Positions 17,210-26,839 of a DNA stretch of 64,000 nucleotides are shown here, piece by piece. The stretch's first letter is position 1. The number at the start of each line of letters is the position of its first letter. The translations under genes were made by a program, and so were the position numbers. Source of the DNA: Sulfuritalea hydrogenivorans sk43H (GTDB taxonomy: Bacteria; Pseudomonadota; Gammaproteobacteria; Burkholderiales; Rhodocyclaceae); NCBI RefSeq assembly GCF_000828635.1, contig NZ_AP012547.1, forward strand, positions 2,170,001-2,234,000, in the 5' to 3' direction. The notes under the pieces were generated by a model. The model saw nothing but the letters and a program-made list of their open reading frames with translations, was not told where the DNA came from and did not search any database.

Positions 17210-19057
17210 TTACAGACCAAGCCGCGCCAGAGTCTCCTTGCTCGGCACGCCTTCCGCGCTCCAGCCGCGCGCCTTGTAGTACTCCGGCCGCATCTTGTCG
17301 ATGCCGTTCACCAGTCCCTTGGCCGGGCCGGTCTTGGCCGGCTCGGTCTTGAGACGCGGCGGCAGGTCGTCGTCCTTGGCGGTAAAGCCGGCGGCATTGT
17401 TGAACATGCGCTCCATGTTCCACACGCGTTCGCCCAGCAGCGCGAGTTTCTCCATGGTCCACTCGCCTTCGCATGCGGCATCGAGTTGCGGCTGCAGGTC
17501 GGCCAGCGTCCAGGCGAAGGTGGTGAACACGCAGACACCGGCGGAGTCGAACACCGAGGTGGCGTCCTGGAAGGCCTTGACCAGATCGGCCTTGCCTTCG
17601 GTCACCAGCGGGTCGGTCTTGACCGGAATGCCGAGCACTTCCGAAGCCACGGTATAGCCGCGCAGGTGACAGGCGCCACGGTTGGACGTGGCGTAGGCCA
17701 GGCCCATACCCTGGATGCCGCGCGAGTCGTAGGCGGGGAATTCCTGCTTCTTGACGCCCATCGACAGTTCCGGCTTGCCGTACTTTGCGCACAAGCGCGC
17801 TGAACCCAGCGCCAGATCCTTGCCGAAGCCTTCGCCCTTGACCAGCATTTCGGCCAGCGCCACCAGAGCCTGGGCGGAACCGAAGGGCGCGTCGAGGCCG
17901 ATCTGCTCCTTGGTCAGGATGCCCAAGTCATAGAGCTCCATCGCCGCCGCCACGGTGGCGCCGAAGGTGATCGGGTCGAAGCCGTCTTCGTTGCAGATCA
18001 GGTTGGCATATTGCAATGCCTCCAGGTCGCCGACGCCGTTGGCAGCACCCAGTGCCCAGGCGGCTTCGTATTCGAGCCCACCCGATGCGCCCCAGTACTG
18101 CGGCTTGTTCACCACGCTGAAATGCGTCTCGTCGATTTTCGAAATGCGCCCGCAGGCGATGGTGCAGCCGAAGCAGGCGGCGTTGGTCACCAGATGCGGC
18201 TTGCCGTCGGTCGGCCGCTTCTCGTGCATGGCCTCGGCCGAAATCTTGCGCGCATCCTCGAACTGCACATCGCGGTGATTGCGCGTCGGCAACGCGCCCA
18301 TTTCGTTGATGACGTTCATCAGCACCTGGGTTCCATAGGTCGGCAGGCCCTGACCTGTAACCGCATTGTCGGCCAGCACCTTCTTCGCCGTCGCGGCCGC
18401 CTGCATGAAGGCCTTGGGATTCTTGATCGCGCCGGCGCCCTTGGTGCCGCGCACCGCCACGGCCTTGAGGTTCTTCGAGCCCATCACGGTGCCGACGCCG
18501 GAACGGCCGGCGGCGCGATGCAGGTCGTTCACGATGCAGGCATAGAGCACGCCGTTCTCGCCCGAGCGGCCGATGCTGGAAACGCGAATCTGCGGATCCT
18601 GATGGCTCTTCTTGATGATCTCCTCGGTCTGCCACACGGTCTTGCCCCACAGATGGGCGGCATCGCGCAGTTCGACCTTGTCGTCCTCGATCGAGAGGTA
18701 AACCGGCTTCGGCGACTTGCCTTCGAAGATGACCATGTCCCAGCCGGCAAACTTGAGTTCGGCGCCGAAATAGCCGCCGGAATTGGAGCAGGCGATGGCG
18801 CCGGTCAGCGCGCCCTTGGTGATCACCGAGTAGCGGCCGCCGGTCGACGCCGGCGTGCCGGTGAGCGGGCCGGTGGCCATGATCATCTTGTTGGCCGGTG
18901 ACAGCGGATCGACCTTGGGGTCGACTTCCTCGACGAAATACTTGGTGGCCAGTCCGCGCTGGCCGAGGTATTGCTGCGCCCATTCCATGTTGAGGGGCTC
19001 CGACGTGCAGGTGCCCTTGCTCAGATCAACGCGCAGGATCTTTCGTGTCCATCCCAT
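17210..19057 (-). CDS. aorB: Aldehyde:ferredoxin oxidoreductase, tungsten-pterin subunit
   Basis: 615 residues from ATG 19057, preceded by AGGAG; the frame runs on upstream through the ferredoxin gene but that part is not real. Typical start MGWTRKILRVDLSKG, AOR N-terminal domain (cofactor-binding NSGGYFGAELKFAGWD, GRSGENGVLYACIVND, RAAGRSGVG), and a [4Fe-4S] site made of AACFGCTIACGR (about residue 293-302) plus a distant Cys in SAGVCVF. Oxidises aldehydes to acids or does the reverse at low potential. With AorA and AorC it matches the multi-subunit AOR known from Aromatoleum rather than archaeal single-gene AORs. Confidence 0.93.
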   Translation of the reverse strand: MGWTRKILRVDLSKGTCTSEPLNMEWAQQYLGQRGLATKYFVEEVDPKVDPLSPANKMIMATGPLTGTPASTGGRYSVITKGALTGAIACSNSGGYFGAELKFAGWDMVIFEGKSPKPVYLSIEDDKVELRDAAHLWGKTVWQTEEIIKKSHQDPQIRVSSIGRSGENGVLYACIVNDLHRAAGRSGVGTVMGSKNLKAVAVRGTKGAGAIKNPKAFMQAAATAKKVLADNAVTGQGLPTYGTQVLMNVINEMGALPTRNHRDVQFEDARKISAEAMHEKRPTDGKPHLVTNAACFGCTIACGRISKIDETHFSVVNKPQYWGASGGLEYEAAWALGAANGVGDLEALQYANLICNEDGFDPITFGATVAAAMELYDLGILTKEQIGLDAPFGSAQALVALAEMLVKGEGFGKDLALGSARLCAKYGKPELSMGVKKQEFPAYDSRGIQGMGLAYATSNRGACHLRGYTVASEVLGIPVKTDPLVTEGKADLVKAFQDATSVFDSAGVCVFTTFAWTLADLQPQLDAACEGEWTMEKLALLGERVWNMERMFNNAAGFTAKDDDLPPRLKTEPAKTGPAKGLVNGIDKMRPEYYKARGWSAEGVPSKETLARLGL

Positions 19058-19067
19058 GTCGTTCTCC

Positions 19068-19547
19068 TTAGGCGCTGGCGCGCGGTTGAGTGTCGGTCTT
19101 GCCGGCCCACTGGCGCATCTTGTCGAGCCCGGTCCAGTCGGCATCGACGTAGGTGATGGCACCGGTGGGACAAGCCGTGGCACAGGCCGGATCGCCGCCG
19201 CAGAGGTCGCACTTCTGCACCTTGCCCGATTCCGCCACGTAATTGACCGTGCCGAACGGACAGGCGATGGTGCATACCTTGCAGCCGACGCAGACATCTT
19301 CATGCACGACCTTGGCGCCCGTGCCGGCATCGATGCGGATGGCATCGACCGGGCAGGCGGTCATGCACCAGGCTTCGGCGCATTGGGTACAGGTGTAGGG
19401 GACTTTGCGTCCGGCGTGTTCGAAGTCGAAGACCTTGATCCGCGACTTGGAGATGTTGAACACTCCGTGATTCTCGAACGAACAGGCCATCTCGCATTGG
19501 AGGCAGCCTGTGCATTTGTTGGGGTCGATGTGCAACGATTTCTGCAT
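19068..19547 (-). CDS. aorA: Polyferredoxin-like subunit of AOR (four [4Fe-4S])
   Basis: 159 residues, first gene of the AOR operon, with GAGGAG 5 nt before its ATG. Four sets of clustered Cys: CTGCLQCEMAC, CTQCAEAWCMTACP, CVGCKVCTIACP and CDLCGGDPACATACP, the layout of DMSO reductase B/HycB-type electron-transfer subunits. It carries electrons between the tungsten subunit and the FAD subunit. It has no signal peptide, so the complex is cytoplasmic. aorB starts 10 nt after its stop. Confidence 0.92.
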   Translation of the reverse strand: MQKSLHIDPNKCTGCLQCEMACSFENHGVFNISKSRIKVFDFEHAGRKVPYTCTQCAEAWCMTACPVDAIRIDAGTGAKVVHEDVCVGCKVCTIACPFGTVNYVAESGKVQKCDLCGGDPACATACPTGAITYVDADWTGLDKMRQWAGKTDTQPRASA

Positions 19548-19664
19548 GATGTCTCCTCTATTGCTGCGTGCGGGGGATATGCGAAAGCGTACCTATTCTA
19601 GGCCTCAATAAATGATGTTATTAGAACTTTCGATGCTGCACCGCGGCACGCGAATATCCCCCGC

Positions 19665-20519
19665 TCAAACAAGGAGAAATTCGCGCACCGGCGCTACCTG
19701 CGCTTCGTCCATCAGCATCGGCGCATGACCCACGCCGGGCACTTCGATCAGTTGGGCGCGCGGTCCGCGCTGCCCCATTTGCAGGGCGGCTTCATGCGGC
19801 AACAGATCGGAGGTCTCGCCACGCAGCAGCAGGGTCGGGCAGGTGATGCCGTCATACAGCGGCCACAGTTCGACATCCTTGCCGCCGCTGGTGGCATATG
19901 CTTCCTGAAACGACTTGGCAATGTCCGGGTCGTAGGCGAATTCCACCTTGCCGTCGGCGGCGGTGCGCGTCACATGCACCGTAAGGTGCCGCCACTGCTC
20001 GTCGGAAAACCTGCCGAAGGTGGCCGAAACAAAACGGACGAAGGCTTCCGCCTGCTCGATGCCGTCGAAGCGCGGCGCCTGGCCGAGATAGGTGCCGATC
20101 CGCTCCAGCGACGCCGCCGTGATCACCGGGCCGACATCGTTCAATACCAACCGTGCGATCGGCGTTTCCGGCTGGCTGGCCAGCGCCATGCCGATCAGGC
20201 CGCCCATCGAGGTGCCGACCCAATCGACGGTCTCCACGTTCAATTTCGCCAGGAGTGTTGTCATGTCAGCGCAGTATTGCGGCAGTCCATACAGTCCCTT
20301 GTTGCGCAGCCAGTCGCTACGCCCACGCCCGACCACGTCGGGGCAGACCACGCGATACCGATCCGCCATCGCCTGTGCGAAGAAATCGAAATCGCGCGAG
20401 CAGCGCGTCAGGCCATGAACGCAGACCAGCACTTTCGGATTGGCCGGATCGCCCCACTCCACATAAGCCATGTGGTGAAAGCCGGCGGCACTCAAACACT
20501 TCACTTTTCCTTCACGCAT
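19665..20519 (-). CDS. Alpha/beta-hydrolase
   Basis: About 284 residues from ATG 20519 (MREGKVKCLSAAGFHHMAYVEW). A GTG two codons upstream has better spacing from GGAGAA and a TTG at 20561 is also open, so the start is uncertain. Shows the oxyanion HG (CVHGLTRCSRDFD), nucleophile elbow GTSMGG, an acid candidate in LLRGETSDLLP and the catalytic His in GVGHAPML. Substrate unknown. It is a separate unit between the AOR cluster and srkA. Confidence 0.88.
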   Translation of the reverse strand: MREGKVKCLSAAGFHHMAYVEWGDPANPKVLVCVHGLTRCSRDFDFFAQAMADRYRVVCPDVVGRGRSDWLRNKGLYGLPQYCADMTTLLAKLNVETVDWVGTSMGGLIGMALASQPETPIARLVLNDVGPVITAASLERIGTYLGQAPRFDGIEQAEAFVRFVSATFGRFSDEQWRHLTVHVTRTAADGKVEFAYDPDIAKSFQEAYATSGGKDVELWPLYDGITCPTLLLRGETSDLLPHEAALQMGQRGPRAQLIEVPGVGHAPMLMDEAQVAPVREFLLV

Positions 20520-20570
20520 TTCCACGTTTGCTTCTCCAAATTCGCGGGCAAAATCCGCCAAATATAGTCA

Positions 20571-20589
20571 CCCCCTTCCCGGAAGGGGG
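20571..20589. repeat. GC-rich inverted repeat before the hydrolase gene
   Basis: CCCCCTTCC and GGAAGGGGG arms around a single C form a tight hairpin about 50 nt upstream of the hydrolase start. Could end transcription from srkA or regulate the hydrolase. Confidence 0.4.
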
Positions 20590-20620
20590 CCTGGGGAATG
20601 TTCATCCAATTTACCGGAAT

Positions 20621-20647
20621 GGTGAGGGGCGCCTGCGCCCCCTCACC
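20621..20647 (-). terminator. Hairpin overlapping the srkA stop
   Basis: GGTGAGGGGCGC pairs with GCGCCCCCTCACC with one bulged C and a 2-nt loop. It covers the srkA stop codon; no U-run follows, so intrinsic termination would be weak. Confidence 0.4.
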
Positions 20648-21632
20648 GTGGCACCAGCGCCGACTCCTGCATTATTGCGATCTGCTCGCGCAGTTCGAGA
20701 ATCCGTTCTTCCCAGTAGCGGTTCGTCGCGAACCACGGAAACGCCACCGGGAAAGCCGGGTCGCTCCAGCGTCGCGCCAGCCAGGCCGAATGATGCATCA
20801 GGCGCAAGGTGCGCAGGGCTTCCACCAGTTGCAGTTCGCGATCGTCAAATTCGCGGAACATCTCGTAGCCGGCCAGCACATGGCCGAACTGCCGGCCCAT
20901 TTCTTCGGCATCGCCGGACAGCAGCATCCACAGGTCCTGAATCGCCGGCCCCATGCGGGCGTCGTCGAAATCGACAAAGTGCGGGCCGTCCTGCGTCCAT
21001 AGCACGTTCCCTGCATGGCAGTCGCCGTGCAGGCGCAGCTGATTGACGCGGCCGGCGCGCTCGAAACAGGCGCGCACGCCGTCCAGCGCCTGATCGGCCA
21101 CGCCCCGCCATACCGATTCCAGTTCCGCCGGAATGACGCGATTGGCCAGCAGCCAGTCGCGCGAATCGACGCCGAAGCGCTGAATGTCGAGGGTTTCGCG
21201 CGCCACGAACGGCTCCCGCGCACCCACCGTGTGGATGCGGGCCATCAGCCGCCCCATCCATTCGAGTATCTGCGGCTCGCCGAATTCCGGCGCCCGTCCG
21301 CCCTGGCGCGGAAACACCGAAAAGCGGAAACCGTTGTGCACGAACAATGTCTTGCCGCCGATGGCCACGGGCGTCACCACCGGCAGTTCGTCCGCCGCCA
21401 TGGCCGCCGTGAACGCATGTTCCTCGGCAATCTGCGCATCGCTCCAGCGGCCGGGCCGGTAGAACTTGGCGATCACCGGCGCGCCTTCGTCGACGCCGAT
21501 CTGCCAGACGCGATTTTCGTAGCTGTTGAGCGCCAGCAGGGCGCCGTCGCAACGATAGCCCACGCTTTCCAGTGCATCGAGGATGCACTCCGGATTCAGT
21601 CCGGCAAAAGGAATCGCATCGCTTGGGGTCAT
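20643..21632 (-). CDS. srkA: Stress response Ser/Thr protein kinase SrkA (RdoA/YihE)
   Basis: 329 residues from ATG 21632, matching the usual family length; an upstream extension into the comEC 3' end is not real. Aminoglycoside-phosphotransferase fold: LNSYENRVWQIG, an ATP-binding Lys in PVIAKFYRPGRW, catalytic loop LHGDCHAGNVLW and metal-binding FVDFDDARMGP. In E. coli it is a Cpx-regulated kinase that protects against stress-induced death. It follows comEC by 28 nt. Confidence 0.93.
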   Translation of the reverse strand: MTPSDAIPFAGLNPECILDALESVGYRCDGALLALNSYENRVWQIGVDEGAPVIAKFYRPGRWSDAQIAEEHAFTAAMAADELPVVTPVAIGGKTLFVHNGFRFSVFPRQGGRAPEFGEPQILEWMGRLMARIHTVGAREPFVARETLDIQRFGVDSRDWLLANRVIPAELESVWRGVADQALDGVRACFERAGRVNQLRLHGDCHAGNVLWTQDGPHFVDFDDARMGPAIQDLWMLLSGDAEEMGRQFGHVLAGYEMFREFDDRELQLVEALRTLRLMHHSAWLARRWSDPAFPVAFPWFATNRYWEERILELREQIAIMQESALVPR

Positions 21633-21660
21633 GGCAAGGCCGACAGTGTTCGGGCGCCGA

Positions 21661-24009
21661 TTATAGTGGCGGCCGGGCATGCCAGTAGCGCCGGCGCTCC
21701 TCGCGCTCATGCCGGAAGTTTGTGCCTGCCGCGCCCAGGCCGACCCTGACCGCACCGTCGGCATCCGTGCGATGCAGTCGCGCACCAGCCTCGACGTAGC
21801 GCGCCACCACATCCTCTTTCGGATGGCCGAAGCGATTGCGATAGCCGACCGGAAAGATCACGTCGCGGGCGGCAACGGCGGCGATGAAGCCGGACGTCGA
21901 TGAGGTCCGGCTGCCGTGGTGCGGCACGGTCATCACGTCCGCCGCCAGATCGGCAGGATGCCGCTTGAGCAGCACCGCTTCGGAAACCGCCTCGATGTCC
22001 GAGGTCAGCAGCATCGACTTTCCGCCGGCCGTGACGCGCAGCACGCAACTCACATCGTTGGTCTTGCGCGACAGCGGTTCCGCGCCCGGATGCAGCATGT
22101 CGAAGCGCACCCCATCCCAGATCCACGAATCGCCTTCGACGCAAGGCTGTTGCGGCACGGGCTGTGCCGACAAGGCGTGCTCGAAGGGCAGCGAAGCCTT
22201 GAGGACAGCTACCGGCAGTGCCGCCAGCACCGATGCCGCGCCGCCTTCGTGATCCTTGTCGGCATGGCTGATCACCAGTACATCCAGCCCGCGCACGCCC
22301 ATCGCCCGCAAATACGGCGCGATGATGCGATTGCCGCTGTCGGCTTCCGCCGAGAACGCCGGCCCGGCATCGAACAACAGGTCGTGCGCGGACGTCTGGA
22401 CATGAATCGCCAGACCCTGCCCGACATCCAGCACCGTGACTTCCGCCGTGCCGACCGCGGGTCGCGGCGGCACGGCCGTCAGCAACGGAAGAAACGCCAG
22501 CAGGCCCAGCCAGCGCGCCGGGAATCCGCGCGGCAACAACAGCCAGATGCCCCCGGCCAGCGCCAGCAGCACGGCCCAGGCCGGCGGCGCTGCCTGTTGC
22601 CAGATCGCCAGCGGCAGTGCTGCGAGCCAGTCGATGAACACCATCAGCCAACCGGTGACAAGATGCGCCAGCGATAGCAGCGGGTCCAGAAAGGGCAAGG
22701 CACCTGCCAATGCAAGCGGCGTGACGATGAAGCTGACAACAGGAATTGCCACCGCATTCGCCAGCGGCGAGACCAGCGAAAACTGCTGGAACAAGGCCAG
22801 CAATGCCGGCAGCATGCCCAGTGTCACGGCCCATTGCGCACGACCCCATTCCAGCAGCCAGTGCGCCGGCCCCAGGCGTCCGCCGCCGATGTGGAACAAC
22901 AGTGCGACAGCGCCAAAGGACAGCCAGAAGCCCGCGGCCAGCACTGCCCACGGATCGAGCAGCAGTACCAGCAGCAGGGCCAGCAACAACACGCGGGAGG
23001 TGGCGATCTCGCGTCGCGCCAGCCGCGCCAGGGCGACCACGGCGAGCATGTACAGCGTGCGCTGCGCCGGCACCGCAAAACCGGCCAGCAGGCAATAACA
23101 GAAGGCGGCGAATAATCCGCCAATCGCCGCCGCATGCTGCGCCGGCAGCCTCAGCGGCAGCCTGGCCGAGCGCCGCCACAACCAGTTGGTCAATGCATGG
23201 AACAGCCCGGCAAACATGGTCACATGCAAACCGGAAATGCTCATCAGGTGGGTGATCCCGGTGCGGGCGAAGGTCTGCCACAACTCGGCATCGATCGAAT
23301 GCTGGTCGCCGATCGCCAGTGCGATCAGGATTCCCGCATGCGACGCATCGGGCAGCGCGGCACGAAAACGATCGCGGATGTGCTCGCGCAGCATTTCTAC
23401 CGCGTAGCCCGGCCGCCACATCCGCGCATCGATGCGCTCGGCGCTGCGCGGCCGCACATAGCCGGTGGCGCGAATGCCGCGCTCGAACAGCCATGCCTCG
23501 TAGTCGAAACCGTGCGGATTGAGGTTGCCATGCGGGCGCTTGAGTCGAACGGTGAAGCGCCAGCGCTCGCCGGCGCGAACGGGAATCAGCGGGGAGGCCT
23601 CGTCATCGACCGCATCGGGGCTGCGATACCAGGCCAGCGAAATACGCGACGGCACGCCCGTGCCGGCATCCTCCACATCGAACTCGAAACGCACGCCGCG
23701 CTCCAGTGCCTGTGGCAGGCCGGCAACCACGCCGCTCAGTTGGATGTCGCGGCCCTCGATGGCCGCCGGCAGTTCCTCCGCCAGACGCAGATGGGCGAAG
23801 CCCGCCGCCCAGACAAACCCCAGCGCTGCAGCGGCCAGTACAAGCAGTGCCGATGCAACAAGTCGCCGTATCGCCAGCGCCGACTTTCGCAGTGCGAACA
23901 ACAGCAGTGCGCCGATACAGATGCCGGCCAGCCAAGATGCAGCAGGCAACTCGGCCTGCTGCTGCAACAGCCAGATGCCACAGGTGAAAGCCGGGATGAA
24001 AAGGCGCAT
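21661..24009 (-). CDS. comEC: DNA internalisation protein ComEC/Rec2
   Basis: 782 residues. N-terminal membrane helices and a DUF4131/OB-fold region, the Competence membrane-channel core (LIALAIGDQHSIDAELWQTF, THLMSISGLHVTMFAG) and a C-terminal metallo-beta-lactamase-like domain (VTVLDVGQGLAIHVQT, VISHADKDHEGG, TVPHHGSRTSS). It is the inner-membrane channel for single-stranded DNA in natural transformation. The gene looks complete; the Competence and lactamase motifs are intact. Confidence 0.95.
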   Translation of the reverse strand: MRLFIPAFTCGIWLLQQQAELPAASWLAGICIGALLLFALRKSALAIRRLVASALLVLAAAALGFVWAAGFAHLRLAEELPAAIEGRDIQLSGVVAGLPQALERGVRFEFDVEDAGTGVPSRISLAWYRSPDAVDDEASPLIPVRAGERWRFTVRLKRPHGNLNPHGFDYEAWLFERGIRATGYVRPRSAERIDARMWRPGYAVEMLREHIRDRFRAALPDASHAGILIALAIGDQHSIDAELWQTFARTGITHLMSISGLHVTMFAGLFHALTNWLWRRSARLPLRLPAQHAAAIGGLFAAFCYCLLAGFAVPAQRTLYMLAVVALARLARREIATSRVLLLALLLVLLLDPWAVLAAGFWLSFGAVALLFHIGGGRLGPAHWLLEWGRAQWAVTLGMLPALLALFQQFSLVSPLANAVAIPVVSFIVTPLALAGALPFLDPLLSLAHLVTGWLMVFIDWLAALPLAIWQQAAPPAWAVLLALAGGIWLLLPRGFPARWLGLLAFLPLLTAVPPRPAVGTAEVTVLDVGQGLAIHVQTSAHDLLFDAGPAFSAEADSGNRIIAPYLRAMGVRGLDVLVISHADKDHEGGAASVLAALPVAVLKASLPFEHALSAQPVPQQPCVEGDSWIWDGVRFDMLHPGAEPLSRKTNDVSCVLRVTAGGKSMLLTSDIEAVSEAVLLKRHPADLAADVMTVPHHGSRTSSTSGFIAAVAARDVIFPVGYRNRFGHPKEDVVARYVEAGARLHRTDADGAVRVGLGAAGTNFRHEREERRRYWHARPPL

Positions 24010-24181
24010 GGCCCCAATTATGTCCCGGACTGTCGTCCGGGACGGTATCCCCCGGTGGGATAGACCATGCAGACCATGCGTCAGGCATCGCCAGATGGCG
24101 CTGCGGTTCAGGTCAAGTGAAGCTCATTGAAGACCCGACCGCAAGGCCCTGCCGTTCGTTTTAAACAGGGCGCTCCTGAAT

Positions 24182-24772
24182 TCAGGTCTTGAGCGCCACG
24201 CTGATCTCGGCGAAAGTCTGGGCGATCTCGATGGTTTCCACCGGCTCGTTCAACTGACGGGCGAGTTGCGAGCATGAAAACAGTCCGCGCAGAATCTGGT
24301 TGCCGGATGCGTCCTCGTCCACCACGGCGGCGTGCCGCCGGCCCTTGGCCTTCAGCGTGGTCACCACATGGCCGACACGGGCATGCATCACATCGTCCAT
24401 GGCGATCACTTCGAGCCGATCTTCCGGCGTCATGATGTCGCGCACTCGTGTTTCCTCGCGGGAAATGCCGCGCGCGCTGATGCATTGAAGAACCTTTTCG
24501 CCGATCAGGTCGTTCGACGTGATGATGCCGAGGACATGGTTCTCGACATTGACGACCAGCAGCAAATGCACGTTGCGCCGTTGCATGACCCGCGCGGCGC
24601 TGTCGGCGCTGACATCCGGATCGACCGTGAAGGCGGTGACTTTCTGGAAATCCGTCATCACCGCGATCGCGGGGTCGTCGAGCGTAAGCCTGGGCGGCTG
24701 GGTCTGGCCAGGCGTATGGAAACTGGTACGTGGCCGCAAGGGCTTGCTGGGCAGGGCGGAATACTGGCGCAT
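24182..24772 (-). CDS. CBS-domain protein
   Basis: 196 residues from ATG 24772 with GAGGA before it; a longer frame upstream lacks an RBS. Two CBS repeats: VMTDFQKVTAFTVDPDVSAD to VLGIITSNDLIG, and IMTPEDRLEVIAMDDV to the C-terminus. Such pairs bind adenylates and regulate partners. A non-conserved basic N-terminal 40 residues precede them. No enzymatic domain is attached, and neighbouring genes give no hint of its partner. Confidence 0.88.
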   Translation of the reverse strand: MRQYSALPSKPLRPRTSFHTPGQTQPPRLTLDDPAIAVMTDFQKVTAFTVDPDVSADSAARVMQRRNVHLLLVVNVENHVLGIITSNDLIGEKVLQCISARGISREETRVRDIMTPEDRLEVIAMDDVMHARVGHVVTTLKAKGRRHAAVVDEDASGNQILRGLFSCSQLARQLNEPVETIEIAQTFAEISVALKT

Positions 24773-24946
24773 GGTGTTTCCTCCATTCGATGGTCTCGGG
24801 CCTGCTTCTGCGAGCAGGTTCGGATCATTCTTCGCCTCCCTCCCAATCGCCGTCAACGTCAAATTTTCTATGGCGCCATTGAATCAGCCCGCGCTATCCG
24901 ACTCCCCTCCCATGGCATTCGCGTCCACGCCTCTTTCCGCCATGTT

Positions 24947-25396
24947 TCAATAGGGCGTCTTGATCCTCATCAGTTCTTCCTTGGTGATTTCGTTTGGCTT
25001 CTTCATGATCCAGGCATCTTCGCCGACCCATTGCTTGAAGAGCTTGAGGTTGGCCTGGCGTTCTTCCTCGTTCTTTCCGAGTCGCTTGTACATGTTGCCC
25101 GGAACGCCGTCCTTCTTGTTCTTGCCATCATCCAGGCGACGCATGATGGCACCGGTGTCCGGCCAGCCGATAAAGAAAATCAGGTCGGCATAGCTGTCCA
25201 TGCGCGGCCCCTTGTCGTCCTTCTCGTATTCCTTCTTGTTCTCCTCGAAAGTTCCCAAGTAGGGAGCGCTGCTGCCGTGGCAGCGCTCGCATTTGTCCTC
25301 CCACAATGGACGGATGTGTTTGCGATAGGTGATTTCCTGAGCGGAAGCCAACGACGATACAAACAGCAGCAAAACCCATGCGACGAAGCTTTTCAT
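24947..25396 (-). CDS. Periplasmic monoheme c-type cytochrome
   Basis: 149 residues from ATG 25396 (another ATG lies two codons earlier). Sec signal peptide (MKSFVAWVLLLFVSSLASAQ), one heme motif CERCH near residue 37 and several conserved Met/His candidates for the sixth ligand. The Lys/Glu-rich part resembles the planctomycete-type or cytochrome c domains seen with a following WEDKCxRCH pattern. It probably serves electron transfer; the specific partner is not evident. Confidence 0.83.
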   Translation of the reverse strand: MKSFVAWVLLLFVSSLASAQEITYRKHIRPLWEDKCERCHGSSAPYLGTFEENKKEYEKDDKGPRMDSYADLIFFIGWPDTGAIMRRLDDGKNKKDGVPGNMYKRLGKNEEERQANLKLFKQWVGEDAWIMKKPNEITKEELMRIKTPY

Positions 25397-25563
25397 GATC
25401 ACTCTCGCTATTCCAGAAATATGCTCAAAAACACTTTATCGTAAAACATGCCACGGCCGCGTGGCATGCCGATTTCCTCACCGGCAAGGAAATTGCACCA
25501 AGGCGTCCTTATGACCGCGCTGCTCAATAGGCGATAATCCGTCGTACATCATCAGGAGCCGCC

Positions 25564-26262
25564 ATGAGCTACGTCATCCCCCCCGCCCTGCTTCCCGCCG
25601 TGCCGGTCGCCGGCAGCCCCGACAGCTTTCCGGTGCGGCGCATCTATTGCGTCGGCCGCAATTACGCGGCACATGCGCGCGAGATGGGTTCCGACCCGGA
25701 TCGCGATCCGCCCTTCTTTTTCTGCAAGCCGGCCGACGCAGTCGTCCCGGTGGCGCAGGGTGTCACCGGCGAGGTTGCCTACCCGCCGGAAACCGCCAAC
25801 TACCATCATGAAGTCGAACTGGTGGTAGCGATCGGCAAGCGCGGCAGGAACATCGACGTCGCCGAAGCCAACGACCATGTCTGGGGTTATGCCACCGGTT
25901 TCGACATGACCCGCCGCGACTTGCAGTTCGCCTTGCGCGACAAGGGCCGTCCGTGGGAACTGGGCAAGGCCTTCGACCAGTCTGCGCCCATCACGCCGAT
26001 CGTTCCCGCCAGCCATTGCGGCCACCCGACCAGGGGCAAAGTCTGGCTCGCGGTCAACGGCATGAGGAAACAGGAAGGCGACCTCGCCGACCTGATCTGG
26101 TCGATACCGGAGACCATCGCTCACCTTTCGAAGTACTTCGAGCTATTCCCCGGCGACCTGATTTTTACCGGAACCCCCGAAGGCGTCGGCCCGGTGGTCA
26201 GGGGCGACGTGCTCACCGGCGCGGTCGAGGGCATCAGCGAACTGTCGATCCGCATCGTCTGA
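25564..26262 (+). CDS. Fumarylacetoacetate hydrolase family protein
   Basis: 232 residues with AGGAG 6 nt before the ATG. Core FAH fold: [16 protein letters not shown], the metal ligands in [38 protein letters not shown] and [13 protein letters not shown]. Members cleave C-C bonds of fumarylpyruvate, acylpyruvates or oxaloacetate, or hydrate related dienoates. Substrate unresolved; glutathione-dependent gentisate or general acylpyruvate hydrolysis is plausible. A GATAAT box lies about 30 nt before the start. Confidence 0.93.
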   Translation: MSYVIPPALLPAVPVAGSPDSFPVRRIYCVGRNYAAHAREMGSDPDRDPPFFFCKPADAVVPVAQGVTGEVAYPPETANYHHEVELVVAIGKRGRNIDVAEANDHVWGYATGFDMTRRDLQFALRDKGRPWELGKAFDQSAPITPIVPASHCGHPTRGKVWLAVNGMRKQEGDLADLIWSIPETIAHLSKYFELFPGDLIFTGTPEGVGPVVRGDVLTGAVEGISELSIRIV

Positions 26263-26291
26263 GCCGGAACACAGATCCGACGGGACTGCAC

Positions 26292-26837
26292 ATGCGGCGC
26301 CATATCCTCAAGTTTCTTCCTGATCATGAAGCGATCCGGGGAAACCGCTGGCTGGCGCCGTTCGAGAACACGCTCCTGCATCCGCGACTGTGGCATCTCA
26401 ACCGCCGCTCGGCGGCCGGGGCCGTGGCGGCGGGTCTTTTTTGCGGATTGATCCCGGGACCACTGCAGATGCTGGGGGCCGCAGTCTGCGCGCTCATCTT
26501 CCGCGTCAATCTGCCGCTGGCGATGCTGACCACGCTCTACACCAACCCCTTCACCATCGTCCCGCTCTACATCGTCGCCTATGCGATAGGCCAATGGGTG
26601 CTGCCCGGCGCGCACGAACATTTCGTCGCGCCGCCGGAACCCGGCGACGCCGGCCTGATCGCCTGGATGCAGGCCTTGATCGACTGGATGCTCGGCCTCG
26701 GCGCGCCGCTGGCCGTGGGCCTGGTGCTGCTCGCGGCCGGATTGGCGCTGGCGGGCTACCTGCTGATTCGCGCTACCTGGCGGATCTACCTGGTACGCGT
26801 TTGGCATCAGCGGCGACAACGCCACCGCGCAACCTGA
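26292..26837 (+). CDS. DUF2062 inner-membrane protein
   Basis: 181 residues from ATG 26292, 29 nt after the FAH-family gene. About three membrane segments: GAVAAGLFCGLIPGPLQMLG, LPLAMLTTLYTNPFTIVPLY and LAVGLVLLAAGLALAGYLLI. The conserved PGPLQM and TNPFT motifs mark DUF2062, a widespread family of unknown function in proteobacteria. The C-terminus is basic. It ends 2 nt from the convergent lolD. Confidence 0.9.
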   Translation: MRRHILKFLPDHEAIRGNRWLAPFENTLLHPRLWHLNRRSAAGAVAAGLFCGLIPGPLQMLGAAVCALIFRVNLPLAMLTTLYTNPFTIVPLYIVAYAIGQWVLPGAHEHFVAPPEPGDAGLIAWMQALIDWMLGLGAPLAVGLVLLAAGLALAGYLLIRATWRIYLVRVWHQRRQRHRAT

Positions 26838-26839
26838 CG

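Noticed and set aside
19058-19345. N-terminal extension of aorB
   Set aside because: It lies out of frame over the aorA gene, whose four FeS motifs are clear; MGWTRKILRVD is the conserved AOR start.
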